Origin: Amphibacillus jilinensis Y1
GTDB lineage: Bacteria; Bacillota; Bacilli; Bacillales; Amphibacillaceae
Reading direction: 5' to 3'
DNA length: 43,663 nucleotides
Assembly: GCF_000306965.1 (NCBI RefSeq)
Contig: NZ_JH976444.1
Location: forward strand, 32,598 to 76,260
How positions within the stretch are numbered: position 1 is the stretch's first letter; each line of letters starts with the position of its first letter. The translations under genes were made by a program, and so were the position numbers. Positions 6,844-15,911 of the stretch are shown in pieces. The notes beneath the pieces were generated by a model. The model did no database searches, had not been told where the DNA came from, and worked only from the letters and a program-made list of their open reading frames with translations.

Positions 6844-7176
6844 ATCGCGCTCTCCCCTTCTGACCTTTTTATCCAGTATAACAGAGTTTTTCACAAATCT
6901 ACCCCATTTAAACGAGATAGTAAATCGGACTAAAAACGAATATCTCATGATTATTCACATAATTAACTGATTTATACGGTTTACACTATTTTAACTACAT
7001 TTAATTGAATATATATTCAATTTTATTTTTGTTAAAATTTTTTCAACTTAATGATTTGGTTTCCTTATAACGGCTGTTTGTTAATCATTAATCTTTACCA
7101 GAAAGATCAGATTCATACGGGTGCAAAAAGCTATCCAGCATTAATCTATTTAGTGAATGACTTGTTTAGCAGAATA
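6844..7176. other. Intergenic region with a 20-bp palindrome
   Basis: AT-rich spacer that should hold the promoter of the minus-strand hydrolase gene. The only clear structure is the perfect palindrome at 7003-7022, listed separately. The open frame at 7051-7239 has no ribosome binding site and runs into Repeat A, so it is not called. Confidence 0.5.
7003..7022. promoter_or_regulatory. Perfect 20-bp palindrome, possible operator
   Basis: AATTGAATATATATTCAATT is its own reverse complement over all 20 bases. It lies 160 bases upstream of the minus-strand hydrolase gene and could be a dimeric regulator site, but no regulator gene is adjacent and the AT-rich setting makes chance possible. Confidence 0.4.
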
Positions 7177-7290
7177 ATAAAACGAACTTTCAAAGCGTTT
7201 GTTTCACAGACGGTTATCTGTTCCCGTTCAAACAGGTGATCGCTCATCTAGTTTGAAGAGGGGTTTACGGACGGTTATCTATGATAAAAT
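7177..7290 (+). repeat. Repeat A, copy 3
   Basis: The head ATAAAACGAACTTTCAA starts at 7177 and the tail TTTACGGACGGTTATCTATG with ATAAAA ends at 7290. A second partial tail, CAGACGGTTATCTG, lies inside near 7209, so the copy has a rearranged middle. Confidence 0.75.
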
Positions 7291-7311
7291 GGGTAGGCTT
7301 GCATACAAAAC

Positions 7312-7341
7312 AAAAAAGTTAGCTTTTACACTAACTTTTTT
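7312..7341 (-). terminator. Terminator of clpE
   Basis: AAAAAAGTTAG (7312-7322) and CTAACTTTTTT (7331-7341) are perfect 11-bp arms with an 8-base loop, so the hairpin has a T-run on the minus strand 13 bases after the clpE stop. Confidence 0.88.
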
Positions 7342-7353
7342 GGAAACGTTCAA

Positions 7354-9468
7354 TTATTCTTTTGTCACAAGAATCTGATTATCTTTTACATCAACAGATA
7401 TGCTTTGTATGTCTGTTTCATCTAGTAAGAGATCTGTTATACCATCCTCAACCGTCTCTTGGATGACCCGGCGCAATGGACGCGCCCCAAATTGTGGATC
7501 ATACCCCTGTTCAGCAAGGTATTGTTTAGCCTGAGTGGTAACCTTTAATTGATAACCTTGTGCTTGAAGCTGGTTAGAAAGCTCTTCTAGCATCAAGTCT
7601 ACAATCCGAATCAAATGATCTGACGCCAATTGATTAAAGGTAATGATCGCATCAAACCGATTTAAAAACTCTGGCTTGTAGAAATCACGTAAATGCTCAA
7701 ACGTTAAAACAGCTTCATGATTATCTTTAGTAAAACCAACAGGGTTCTCTTTTATCGTTGAGCCGGCATTGCTTGTCATAATAATCACGGTGTCTTTAAA
7801 ACTTACTGTACGACCATGACTATCTGTTAGATGACCGTCTTCCATAATTTGCAGGAACATATGTTGGACATCTGGGTGCGCCTTTTCGATCTCATCTAAC
7901 AAGATCAAACTATACGGTTTACGGCGCACTTTTTCGGTAAGCTGACCAGCTTGTTCATGACCAACATAACCTGGTGGCGAACCAATAATTTTTGAAACGG
8001 CATGTTTTTCCATATATTCGCTCATGTCTAAGCGAATCAATGCTTCTTTCGTTCCAAATAACTCTTCTGCTAATACTTTTGTCAATTCTGTTTTTCCTAC
8101 ACCAGTCGGACCAACAAATAAGAACGAACCAATTGGACGATGTGCTGACTTCAAACCTGCTCGACTACGGCGGATCGCTTTAGCTACTTTATCTACAGCA
8201 TGATCCTGACCAATGACTTTAGCAGCTAATTGTTTTTTAAGGTTTTTCATTTTCGTTTGCTCATCAGCTTGCATTTTTTTTACGGGTACGCCAGTTTTTT
8301 CTTCTATAATCGTTTGAATATCTTCAATAGCTACATCTGCAGATGGTGTATCCTCCGCTTGTGCTAATTGTTTCTCAAGTTTTAATTCCTGATGACGTAA
8401 ATGAGCAGCTTGTTCATAATCTTCTTTTTCAGCAGCTGCTGCTTTTTCTTTAGCAATGTCAGCCAGACGTTCTTCAATCATCGTCTTATCTGACTCTGCA
8501 TGGACTAAGTTCAAACGTGAACCTGCTTCGTCAATAAGATCAATCGCCTTATCTGGTAAAAAACGATCTTGAATATAGCGTTTTGATAATACAACAGCTT
8601 GTTCAATAACAGCATCTGAATAACGAACATGATGATATTGCTGGTAGCGATCTTTTATCCCTTGTAAAATTTGAATCGCTTCTTCAACACTCGGTTCATT
8701 AACCATGATCGGTTGAAAACGACGTTCTAGAGCGGCATCTTTTTCAATTTGTCGATATTCTTTTAGCGTTGTCGCACCGATCAATTGGAGTTCACCACGA
8801 GCAAGTGCAGGTTTTAGTATATTGCCTGCATCCATTTGTGAACTTTCCGCCGTGCCTGCACCTACAAGCAAATGAATTTCATCAACAAACAATATCACAT
8901 GATGACGCTGTTGAAGCTCATTAACAAGCTGCTTCATCCGCTCTTCGAATTGCCCTCGCACGCCTGTATTTGCTACTAGTGAAGCCACATCAAGCATGTA
9001 TACTTCTTTGTTAGCTAATTTATTTGGCACTGTTCCTTCAATGATTTTGACAGCAAGGCCTTCTGCAATCGCGGTTTTCCCAACGCCTGGTTCTCCTATA
9101 AGAACAGGATTATTTTTATTGCGACGGTTAAGTGTCTCAATGACACGCTTAACTTCTTGATCACGACCAATAACGGGATCGATTAAGCCAGCTTTAGCGA
9201 CATCTGTTAAGTTACGACCTAGTTGATCAAGTAAACCTCCTCTACCTTTGTTTGCTTCCGTTTGATTATGCTGCCCTTGAAAGGCAGCAAAGTTTGGCTC
9301 GTGTCCTGTATGATCACCTTGGCTGCCAAAAAAGCCTGAAGGGTTCATCGATTGTTGTCTTAATTCAGTGAAGCATGTTTCACACACTTGTAAGTTTTCT
9401 GTATGTTGATTGATTCGAAGTGTTACATTGACAGTGGCAGGGCGTGTTTGGCATTTTTGACAATTCAT
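7354..9468 (-). CDS. clpE: ATP-dependent Clp protease ATP-binding subunit ClpE
   Basis: A 704-aa class-I Hsp100 unfoldase that feeds substrates to ClpP. The N-terminus has the zinc-finger CxxC pairs typical of ClpE (C3/C6 and C29/C32) instead of the ClpC N-domain. The first AAA+ module carries Walker A GEPGVGKT (125-132) and Walker [15 protein letters not shown]-like coiled segment ([20 protein letters not shown]) lies in the middle domain. The second AAA+ module has [28 protein letters not shown] and the sensor-2 region [11 protein letters not shown]. The start at 9468 follows AAGGAGGAAAG; upstream in-frame codons lie inside the promoter and are rejected. Two CtsR operators and a sigma-A promoter lie just upstream, so heat and misfolding stress should induce it. 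A terminator follows. Confidence 0.97.
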   Translation of the reverse strand: MNCQKCQTRPATVNVTLRINQHTENLQVCETCFTELRQQSMNPSGFFGSQGDHTGHEPNFAAFQGQHNQTEANKGRGGLLDQLGRNLTDVAKAGLIDPVIGRDQEVKRVIETLNRRNKNNPVLIGEPGVGKTAIAEGLAVKIIEGTVPNKLANKEVYMLDVASLVANTGVRGQFEERMKQLVNELQQRHHVILFVDEIHLLVGAGTAESSQMDAGNILKPALARGELQLIGATTLKEYRQIEKDAALERRFQPIMVNEPSVEEAIQILQGIKDRYQQYHHVRYSDAVIEQAVVLSKRYIQDRFLPDKAIDLIDEAGSRLNLVHAESDKTMIEERLADIAKEKAAAAEKEDYEQAAHLRHQELKLEKQLAQAEDTPSADVAIEDIQTIIEEKTGVPVKKMQADEQTKMKNLKKQLAAKVIGQDHAVDKVAKAIRRSRAGLKSAHRPIGSFLFVGPTGVGKTELTKVLAEELFGTKEALIRLDMSEYMEKHAVSKIIGSPPGYVGHEQAGQLTEKVRRKPYSLILLDEIEKAHPDVQHMFLQIMEDGHLTDSHGRTVSFKDTVIIMTSNAGSTIKENPVGFTKDNHEAVLTFEHLRDFYKPEFLNRFDAIITFNQLASDHLIRIVDLMLEELSNQLQAQGYQLKVTTQAKQYLAEQGYDPQFGARPLRRVIQETVEDGITDLLLDETDIQSISVDVKDNQILVTKE

Positions 9469-9486
9469 TTTACTTTCCTCCTTTAG

Positions 9487-9504
9487 TTTGACTATCTTTG
9501 ACCT
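9487..9504 (-). promoter_or_regulatory. CtsR operator 1 of clpE
   Basis: On the minus strand AGGTCAAAGATAGTCAAA matches the CtsR heptamer direct repeat (RGTCAAANANRGTCAAA) almost perfectly. It lies just downstream of the -10 box, between promoter and ribosome binding site. Confidence 0.88.
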
Positions 9505-9505
9505 T

Positions 9506-9534
9506 AGTATACTCTGACCTTTTTTGACTTTCAA
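9506..9534 (-). promoter_or_regulatory. Sigma-A promoter of clpE
   Basis: On the minus strand TTGAAA (9529-9534), a 17-base spacer and TATACT (9506-9511). The spacer is filled by the second CtsR operator. Confidence 0.88.
9513..9530 (-). promoter_or_regulatory. CtsR operator 2 of clpE
   Basis: AAGTCAAAAAAGGTCAGA on the minus strand is a CtsR-type heptamer direct repeat with a mismatch in the last positions. It fills the promoter spacer, so bound CtsR would block RNA polymerase. Several operators are also known for clpE of B. subtilis. Confidence 0.75.
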
Positions 9535-9543
9535 GCATTTTGC

Positions 9544-9592
9544 ATAAAACAACCTTTAATCAGGACATTCGCGTCTATTATCTATGAGAAAA
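9544..9592 (+). repeat. Repeat A, copy 4 (short, degenerate)
   Basis: The head ATAAAACAACCTTTAATCAG is fused to the central motif AGGACATT.GCG and a degenerate tail TTATCTATGAGAAAAT. It lies between the clpE promoter and the next gene. Confidence 0.55.
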
Positions 9593-9673
9593 TATCTCTG
9601 AAAGCTTGCATCAATACATCACGTTGATGGCAATGTGTGTTATGATAGAGTTAACTAAAAGGAGGCGTTGAAG

Positions 9674-10987
9674 ATGAAATGTACCATTCAAAGCCAAAAG
9701 AAACAAGCTGTACTAACCATTAAAAAGCTTACATTATATCAAAGATGTAAAATAATTCATGCAAAGGGACGATCTGGAGCTGATTATTATCTCATCTTCC
9801 ACAAAGATCGTTATATAAATACAGCTAAAATCAACCATTTAAAAGATGATGGTTTTATTAAGAAAGCCTTTAGCAACGGCCTAGTCATTAAAGGAGCCCA
9901 TCCAGCAATCTACAAATTAGTCAACGACCACGTTTTTATGTGTACACGTATGACGCAGACGATTAATAAATTCAAGCAACGCCAACCGAACCTTGAACAA
10001 GTAATTACGCTCACTTATTTTGATCAATTTATAACAAAAGATGAACTGATCAATGCTTTTATTGATTGCTTTCGAGACTATCGACGCAAAGGAAATATAC
10101 AAAAAGCCTATAATGTTCTCTCTGTATTAAAACACTATGATCCAAACAATCAATTTGCTAAAGAAATGCTCGCTTCAATGACCTTCCAGGGCTATCAATC
10201 AACATATAAAGAGTATTTTTATTACACACCTTTAGATCCCCAACGTTTGTATGATATCTTTACACATCATGAACGCTCCGTCGATTTATCTATTTTAGTC
10301 ACTTATCGATTACTGAACCGTTTTTCATTAACGGATTGGAATGTCTTTCAAAACTTTTTATCTTCTTATCCCAAAGAAGTACAAGCTAACACAACATTTC
10401 AATTATTTAAACAGAAGCCTGCGCTAATAAAGTATAGGTCCTTTACAGATGTCCTTTTAACTCATGCCAATACAAAGCAATTTTTTAAAATTGTTTTCAA
10501 TGATTCCTTTCCACATGATCTTTATCAACCCTTATTCATTAAACATATGGAAAACGCCTCAGAAGAGCTTATTATGGAAGTATTTAATAATAAATATCCA
10601 TTACAAGAAGTGATTAAAGATTTTCCAATCAATAAGCAAGAACAAGCGATTCGTCCAATGATTGAAATTATTTTAAAGCATACTTCAATTCATGAAGTGC
10701 TCGCATGGTTGGAGAATTTCAAGCATACTTTTTCCTTTCAGTCCGCATTAGAACAAATTAAACAACTTGAAGAAAACCCTGACAAGCAAGATCAGCTTGG
10801 TGATCTATATAAAATGTTTAACGATCTGGACCATGCCATCAGTTGCTATAAATGGGTAATCGAATTTAATCCTAATCATGAATTGACATTAAAAAAGTTG
10901 ATCACACTACTAAAGCAGAATGGTCAGAATGAAGAAGCTGAAGCATACCAACAGCAGTTTATTCAGCAAAACAAATACTCCAGCTAG
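9674..10987 (+). CDS. Uncharacterised protein with C-terminal TPR-like repeats
   Basis: A 437-aa soluble protein that I cannot assign to a named family. The first ~110 residues are lysine-rich with alternating hydrophobic strands, including the short motif RSGADYYLIFHKDRY. From about residue 125 the protein is helical. Residues near 145-170 (YRRKGNIQKAYNVLSVLKHY) and 365-425 (QDQLGDLYKMFNDLDHAISC, then LKQNGQNEEAEAYQQQF) look like tetratricopeptide units. No signal peptide, membrane segment or catalytic motif is seen. The start ATG 9674 lies 8 bases after AAAGGAGG; a TTG at 9668 is too close. It is transcribed divergently from clpE and is a single gene. A scaffolding or protein-binding role would fit TPR repeats, but that is inference. 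Confidence 0.75.
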   Translation: MKCTIQSQKKQAVLTIKKLTLYQRCKIIHAKGRSGADYYLIFHKDRYINTAKINHLKDDGFIKKAFSNGLVIKGAHPAIYKLVNDHVFMCTRMTQTINKFKQRQPNLEQVITLTYFDQFITKDELINAFIDCFRDYRRKGNIQKAYNVLSVLKHYDPNNQFAKEMLASMTFQGYQSTYKEYFYYTPLDPQRLYDIFTHHERSVDLSILVTYRLLNRFSLTDWNVFQNFLSSYPKEVQANTTFQLFKQKPALIKYRSFTDVLLTHANTKQFFKIVFNDSFPHDLYQPLFIKHMENASEELIMEVFNNKYPLQEVIKDFPINKQEQAIRPMIEIILKHTSIHEVLAWLENFKHTFSFQSALEQIKQLEENPDKQDQLGDLYKMFNDLDHAISCYKWVIEFNPNHELTLKKLITLLKQNGQNEEAEAYQQQFIQQNKYSS

Positions 10988-11111
10988 CCATTGTCACTTC
11001 AAGGTGTGTGCACCTATGTCATAACTTCCACCTACTGACTAAGTGGAGCATCAGATCATAAATGTTACTAGCACCTGTTATGATTATTATTCATCAACAG
11101 AGACGCTCTCA

Positions 11112-11253
11112 ATAAAACCAACCTTCAATCAGTACGTGTTTGGGTGCTACTCCCACAAATTGATTGTGGAATCGACAAGTAACTTACCTTAGATAGATGA
11201 GCGATTGCTTCTATTTTGTGGCGGGCGTTTTACGAACGGTTATCTGTGCTAAA
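11112..11253 (+). repeat. Repeat A, copy 5
   Basis: The head ATAAAACCAACCTTCAATCA is at 11112, the arm pair is degenerate (CCCACAAATTGATTG), the second hairpin ends in TGTGGCGGGCG, and the tail TTTTACGAACGGTTATCTGT ends near 11250. It lies directly upstream of ppx and fills much of the 289-base gap. Confidence 0.85.
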
Positions 11254-11276
11254 TCCAAAAAAATTGAGGTGTTAAT

Positions 11277-12809
11277 GTGACTGCTATGAACAAACGCTTT
11301 AATGCGATTATCGATATTGGTTCAAACACCATGCGGCTGGTTATCTATCTCCAAGAAGAAACAGGGCGTTTTCGTAAAGTTGAGAACGTTAAAGCTGTCG
11401 CACGACTGCGCAATCATCTTGATACAGAATTGAATTTAACCGAAGAAGGAACAAAGATCTTGATTAATACCTTAAAAGACTTTCGCGAGGTATTAAGTAT
11501 ATATCCCTTAGAGCATTTTGCTTGTGTTGCTACGGCAACGATTCGTCAAGCAAATAATAAGAAAGCACTAATAAATAAGGTAAAAGCCGAATTAGATTGG
11601 GATATGCGTATTCTCACTGATCAAGAAGAAGCTTTTTATGGCTTCTTAGCAGTTGTCAATTCTACCTCATTAAAAGAAGGAATTACTGTTGACATGGGTG
11701 GAGGAAGTACGGAAATCACTTATTTTAATGATCGAAAATTAATCCATGCACACAGCTTTCCATTCGGAACACTAACACTAAGATCACTGTACAACGACGA
11801 CCGAACCGATGAAGAAAATGCTCAAGTCATTAAAGGATTTGTGAGAAAACAGCTTAGCCGCCTTGATTGGCTAGGTGATCGTCATGTCCCCCTTATTGCA
11901 ATTGGGGGTAGTGCACGTAACGTTGCTCAAATTGATCAAAATGATAAGGCTTATCCAATGGCAGGTTTGCATCAATATCAAATGTATGATGAAGACCTTG
12001 ATCGCATTGCAACTCATTTGAAAAGCCTCTCACTTGAGCAACGCCAAAAGGTTGAAGGACTGTCAAAGGATCGAGCAGATATTATTATCCCTGCTATTGA
12101 AACATTTTTGTTACTCTATCAGATCGTGCAGGCCAGTGGTTTTATTTTAAGTCAAAAAGGGTTACGTGAAGGTATTAATTATCAATTATTGTTAGCAGAG
12201 CAAAAAGATTATTTATTCCCCAACGTGCTTGAAGACAGTATACAAGAGTTAGTCATCGACTATGATTTAAATATGAAGCAAATTTTACATGTCCAATTTC
12301 TTACAAGAAAATTGTTCAACAAGCTAGTTGAAAAACATTTAAACATGCTTACTAAACAAGATTGGTTGATATTAACGCATGCGGCTTATGTGTTTAATTT
12401 AGGCGAATATATCGATGCTGAATCAAACGCACAGCATACTTTTTATTTACTTGCCAACCGAACGATTGACGGTTTAATGCATAAGGACAAGTTGAAAATT
12501 GCGCTAGTCGCCTCTTTTAAAAATAAAATGGTTTTCAAACAATTTATTAAGCCTTTCAAAACTTGGTTAACTACACAGGAGCAAAAAAAATTGCAATTGC
12601 TTGGTGCATTATTAAAGTTCACCTATTCATTAGACGCTACGAAACGACAGGTTATTAAAGATTTTGATTTGAAGATTAAACGGAAACAAATGAAGCTCAC
12701 CTTATATGGTAAGAGTAATGTGAGCGCAGAAATGTATCAAAGTGAAAAACAAAAGAAACATATTGAGAAGGCCTTAGGAAAAGATATCGTTCTTAACTTT
12801 AAAACTTAA
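11277..12809 (+). CDS. ppx: Exopolyphosphatase Ppx/GppA family
   Basis: A 510-aa phosphatase of the ASKHA fold that removes terminal phosphate from polyphosphate or pppGpp. Visible ATPase-fold signatures are the phosphate-1 loop IIDIGSNTMRLVIY (about residues 10-23) and the phosphate-2 loop VDMGGGSTEITYF (about 139-151). The adenosine-like loop IAIGGSARNVA lies near 206-216. The C-terminal ~190 residues form the helical HD-like region usual for long Ppx proteins. The start is a GTG at 11277, five bases after GAGGTG; the ATG at 11286 is too far from a ribosome binding site. ppk follows 27 bases after the stop, so the two form an operon for polyphosphate turnover. Whether it prefers polyphosphate or pppGpp cannot be read from sequence, but the pairing with ppk favours polyphosphate. 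Confidence 0.92.
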   Translation: MTAMNKRFNAIIDIGSNTMRLVIYLQEETGRFRKVENVKAVARLRNHLDTELNLTEEGTKILINTLKDFREVLSIYPLEHFACVATATIRQANNKKALINKVKAELDWDMRILTDQEEAFYGFLAVVNSTSLKEGITVDMGGGSTEITYFNDRKLIHAHSFPFGTLTLRSLYNDDRTDEENAQVIKGFVRKQLSRLDWLGDRHVPLIAIGGSARNVAQIDQNDKAYPMAGLHQYQMYDEDLDRIATHLKSLSLEQRQKVEGLSKDRADIIIPAIETFLLLYQIVQASGFILSQKGLREGINYQLLLAEQKDYLFPNVLEDSIQELVIDYDLNMKQILHVQFLTRKLFNKLVEKHLNMLTKQDWLILTHAAYVFNLGEYIDAESNAQHTFYLLANRTIDGLMHKDKLKIALVASFKNKMVFKQFIKPFKTWLTTQEQKKLQLLGALLKFTYSLDATKRQVIKDFDLKIKRKQMKLTLYGKSNVSAEMYQSEKQKKHIEKALGKDIVLNFKT

Positions 12810-12836
12810 CCATTGTTCATATAAGGAGAGAATCAG

Positions 12837-14930
12837 GTGGAGTTCCTAAATCATTCATTAAATACATTTAACCATCCTACACTATTTAATAATCGTGAAA
12901 TTAGTTGGCTTCGTTTTAATAAACGTGTTTTGGAAGAAGCAATCAATAATAGTAATCCCCTTCTTGAACGGTTACGCTTCCTGGCCATTTTTTCAGCAAA
13001 TTTGGATGAGTTTTTTATGGTTAGGGTAGCTGGTTTAAAAGACCAAGTGCAAGCGGGGTTTAATCGTAAAGACAATAAATCAGGCTTAACTCCTTTGCAG
13101 CAGTTAGCTGCAATTAACGAAGAAGTACATCCACTTGTCAACCAACAACAGGGTTATTATCAATCGATCAGACAGGAATTAACTAAATACGATATCACGA
13201 TTTGTAAAATTGAACAGCTCTCAACTAAACAACAAAAGTGGTTAGCAAAATTTTTTGATAATATGATCTTTCCCGTCTTAACGCCATTAGCTATTGACGC
13301 ATATCGCCCATTTCCTTTGTTAGCAAATAAATCTTTAAATATCGCCGTTGTTCTAAAAAGTAAAACAAATGATAATCAAGTTAATACAGCAATTGTTCAA
13401 GTCCCGGCATTGCTCGATCGCTTCATCCATGTCATCGGTAAGCACACTTATGTTTTATTGGAAGATGTCATTATTTACTTTCTCGATAAGTTATTTAATG
13501 GGTTTCAAGTTAAATCAACGACCATTTTTAGAATCACTCGAAATGCAGATATGAATATTCACGAAGAGGGCGCAAGAGATCTTTTAAAAGAAATTGAAAA
13601 GGAACTCAAAAAAAGACGGTGGGGGGCTGCCGTTCGGCTTGAAATAATGGGGGAAAAACATGATCGCCAGCTGATCAACTTCTTACAACACGTTTTAGAC
13701 ATCGATGAACCTGATCTATACTTTCAAAATGAGCCATTAGATCTTAGTTTTTTATTTGACTTTTATCAGCATTTAAAAACAGATTACGAAGCGTTAACTT
13801 ATCAAACACTGATCCCTCAGCCAGCTCGAGAATTCAATTCAGCACAAGATATTTTTGAACAATTGAAAGCTAAAGACATCATGCTACACCACCCATATGA
13901 ATCATTTGAAGTTATTGTCGATCTTATTGAAACAGCAGCACAAGATCCAAATGTGTTAGCAATAAAACAAACCTTATACCGTGTAAGTGGTGACTCACCT
14001 ATCCTCGAAAGCTTAAAACAAGCCGCGGAAAATGGAAAGCAAGTGACCGTACTCGTTGAATTAAAGGCTCGCTTTGACGAGGCAAATAATGTTCAGTGGG
14101 CAAAAATGCTCGAAAAAGCTGGTTGTCATGTCATCTATGGTATTAATGGATTAAAAACACATAGTAAAATTACCTTAATTGTTCGGAGAGGGGATCATCG
14201 GATCGAACGTTTTGTTCATTTAGGAACAGGGAATTATAACGATCAAACCGCTTCACTATACACTGATTTATCAATCCTGACCGCCCGTCGTCAACTCGCA
14301 ATTGACGCAACAAATTTCTTCAACTTTTTAAGCGGTTATACAAATAAACCTACTTTCCATTATTTATCCATGTCACCTTATTCGATTCGTCAAGATTTCT
14401 TAAATTATATTGATGACGAAATTGCGCACCAACATCAATTTGGTAATGGCAGAATCATTGCAAAAATGAACGCATTAACAGACAAACCATTAATTATCAA
14501 ATTTTATCAAGCTTCTCAAGCAGGGGTGAAAATTGATTTAATCGTTAGGGGCATTTGTTGTTTGAAACCAGGTATCCCTGGTGTTAGTGAGAATATCCGT
14601 GTCCTTAGCATTGTTGGACGTTTCCTAGAACACAGTCGCATCTACTATTTTCATAATAATGGTGATGAGCGCTATTTGTTGTCTTCTGCTGACATGATGA
14701 CAAGGAATATGGTCAAACGGATTGAACTTCTCTTTCCAGTACTTGATCCAAACCATCATGAACGTTTAAAAACAGCTTTACAGTTATTTTTAACTGACAA
14801 TACAAACACACGAGAACAAGATGCCAATGGCTATTATCACTACCTTTCATCAGCAGATCAAACAAATAAGCTTAACAGCCAATTAAAATTATTTGATTTT
14901 GCCTATAAACTAATGGATGATGAAGAATAA
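12837..14930 (+). CDS. ppk: Polyphosphate kinase 1
   Basis: A 697-aa enzyme that reversibly transfers the ATP gamma-phosphate onto polyphosphate. The domain order is an N-terminal helical domain (NREISWLRFNKRVLEEA at 18-34), the head domain, then two phospholipase-D-like C-terminal domains. The phosphorylated histidine lies in LKTHSKITLIVRR (H442), and the second conserved histidine in FLEHSRIYYF (H599), matching H435 and H592 of the E. coli enzyme. The metal- and phosphate-binding segment TLYRVSGDSPI is at 379-389. The start is a GTG at 12837 preceded by AAGGAGAG with six bases between. It is co-transcribed with ppx and followed by a clear terminator. Length and motifs are complete. Confidence 0.97.
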   Translation: MEFLNHSLNTFNHPTLFNNREISWLRFNKRVLEEAINNSNPLLERLRFLAIFSANLDEFFMVRVAGLKDQVQAGFNRKDNKSGLTPLQQLAAINEEVHPLVNQQQGYYQSIRQELTKYDITICKIEQLSTKQQKWLAKFFDNMIFPVLTPLAIDAYRPFPLLANKSLNIAVVLKSKTNDNQVNTAIVQVPALLDRFIHVIGKHTYVLLEDVIIYFLDKLFNGFQVKSTTIFRITRNADMNIHEEGARDLLKEIEKELKKRRWGAAVRLEIMGEKHDRQLINFLQHVLDIDEPDLYFQNEPLDLSFLFDFYQHLKTDYEALTYQTLIPQPAREFNSAQDIFEQLKAKDIMLHHPYESFEVIVDLIETAAQDPNVLAIKQTLYRVSGDSPILESLKQAAENGKQVTVLVELKARFDEANNVQWAKMLEKAGCHVIYGINGLKTHSKITLIVRRGDHRIERFVHLGTGNYNDQTASLYTDLSILTARRQLAIDATNFFNFLSGYTNKPTFHYLSMSPYSIRQDFLNYIDDEIAHQHQFGNGRIIAKMNALTDKPLIIKFYQASQAGVKIDLIVRGICCLKPGIPGVSENIRVLSIVGRFLEHSRIYYFHNNGDERYLLSSADMMTRNMVKRIELLFPVLDPNHHERLKTALQLFLTDNTNTREQDANGYYHYLSSADQTNKLNSQLKLFDFAYKLMDDEE

Positions 14931-14976
14931 CTTTTATAAAGCCATCTGTGCATTTTTAACTGGTCTAGCTAAGCTA

Positions 14977-15017
14977 AAACCGAATGATTATTTCACCTAT
15001 CATTCGGTTTCTTTTTT
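14977..15017 (+). terminator. Terminator of ppx-ppk
   Basis: AAACCGAATGA (14977-14987) pairs perfectly with TCATTCGGTTT (15000-15010) and is followed by CTTTTTT. Confidence 0.92.
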
Positions 15018-15066
15018 AATAAATATTTATTTGTGGTGTGACTGCTTTTTGCTATGTTATCGCTTA

Positions 15067-15861
15067 TTATCTAATATCGTGTAATGGTTCAAGCAGGTAA
15101 TCTTGAATAACTAAATCATCTAAAGATTTAAACGTGTAACCTTGTTCGCGGAAAGTTTTAATCATGTGTACCAAAGCTTTTGCATTATCCTCTGAAACGG
15201 TGTGCAACAAAATAATTGCCCCCGGATGGAGCTGTTTCTCAACTTGTTGATAGGCCGATTCCCAGCCTTTCTTTTGATCACTATGCCAATCGACGAATGC
15301 TAGCGACCAGAAAACATGGATATACCCTAACTCACTTGCCCACTTTATTGTATCTTCATTAAATGTACCACCTGGTGGTCTAAAGTATTGTAACTTATCT
15401 ATCCCCGTTATTTTTTCTACCGCACGATCTAAATCCGTCAACTCTTTTTCAAAATTAGGTTTAGTCAAACCAGTAGAATCAGGGTGATGATAAGAATGAT
15501 TACCAAGGAGGTGACCTTCTGCAACCATCCGCTTAATCAGTTCAGGTTCACTTCTCACATAATGACCAGTGACAAAGAAAGTAGCAGGAACTTGTTCTTC
15601 TTGAAGCACATCTAGTATACCTGCTGTATAACCTGCTTCATAACCATTATCAAATGTTAAATAAATATTCTTCTCTTCAGAATCATCAATATAATAGCCA
15701 CCATATTGTTTTAGCAAATCACCATATTTTCCAACATCAGGTGGTTGATGATCATACCCTTTTTTAAATCCCCAGCCATAAGCATAGCTTGACTGTGGTA
15801 ACATGAAGGCCATAACAGTTATTATAAGTGTTACAAGTACACACTTCTTCAAATCTTTCAC
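15067..15861 (-). CDS. pdaA: Delta-lactam-biosynthetic polysaccharide deacetylase PdaA
   Basis: A 264-aa exported deacetylase that acts on muramic acid residues during muramic delta-lactam formation in the spore cortex. A signal peptide covers about residues 1-27 (cleavage after SSYA). The mature start YGWGFKKGYDHQPPD is typical of PdaA. The NodB-type catalytic motifs are present: LTFDNGYE (D71), GNHSYHHPD (H122, H126), the RPPGGTF segment (162-168) and LLHTVS (H221). The family form TFDNGYE, instead of TFDDG, also points to PdaA. The start is a GTG at 15861 chosen because it gives the full signal peptide; its ribosome binding site is weak (GCAGGTG overlaps the start). This gene supports an endospore-forming host. 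Confidence 0.92.
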   Translation of the reverse strand: MKDLKKCVLVTLIITVMAFMLPQSSYAYGWGFKKGYDHQPPDVGKYGDLLKQYGGYYIDDSEEKNIYLTFDNGYEAGYTAGILDVLQEEQVPATFFVTGHYVRSEPELIKRMVAEGHLLGNHSYHHPDSTGLTKPNFEKELTDLDRAVEKITGIDKLQYFRPPGGTFNEDTIKWASELGYIHVFWSLAFVDWHSDQKKGWESAYQQVEKQLHPGAIILLHTVSEDNAKALVHMIKTFREQGYTFKSLDDLVIQDYLLEPLHDIR

Positions 15862-15911
15862 CTGCTTTTTTCTTTAGCTTACCGAAAGATCGAATCAATT
15901 ATACAATTGTT

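Noticed and set aside
7051-7239. 62-codon open frame on the plus strand
   Set aside because: No ribosome binding site and the 3' half runs through Repeat A copy 3.
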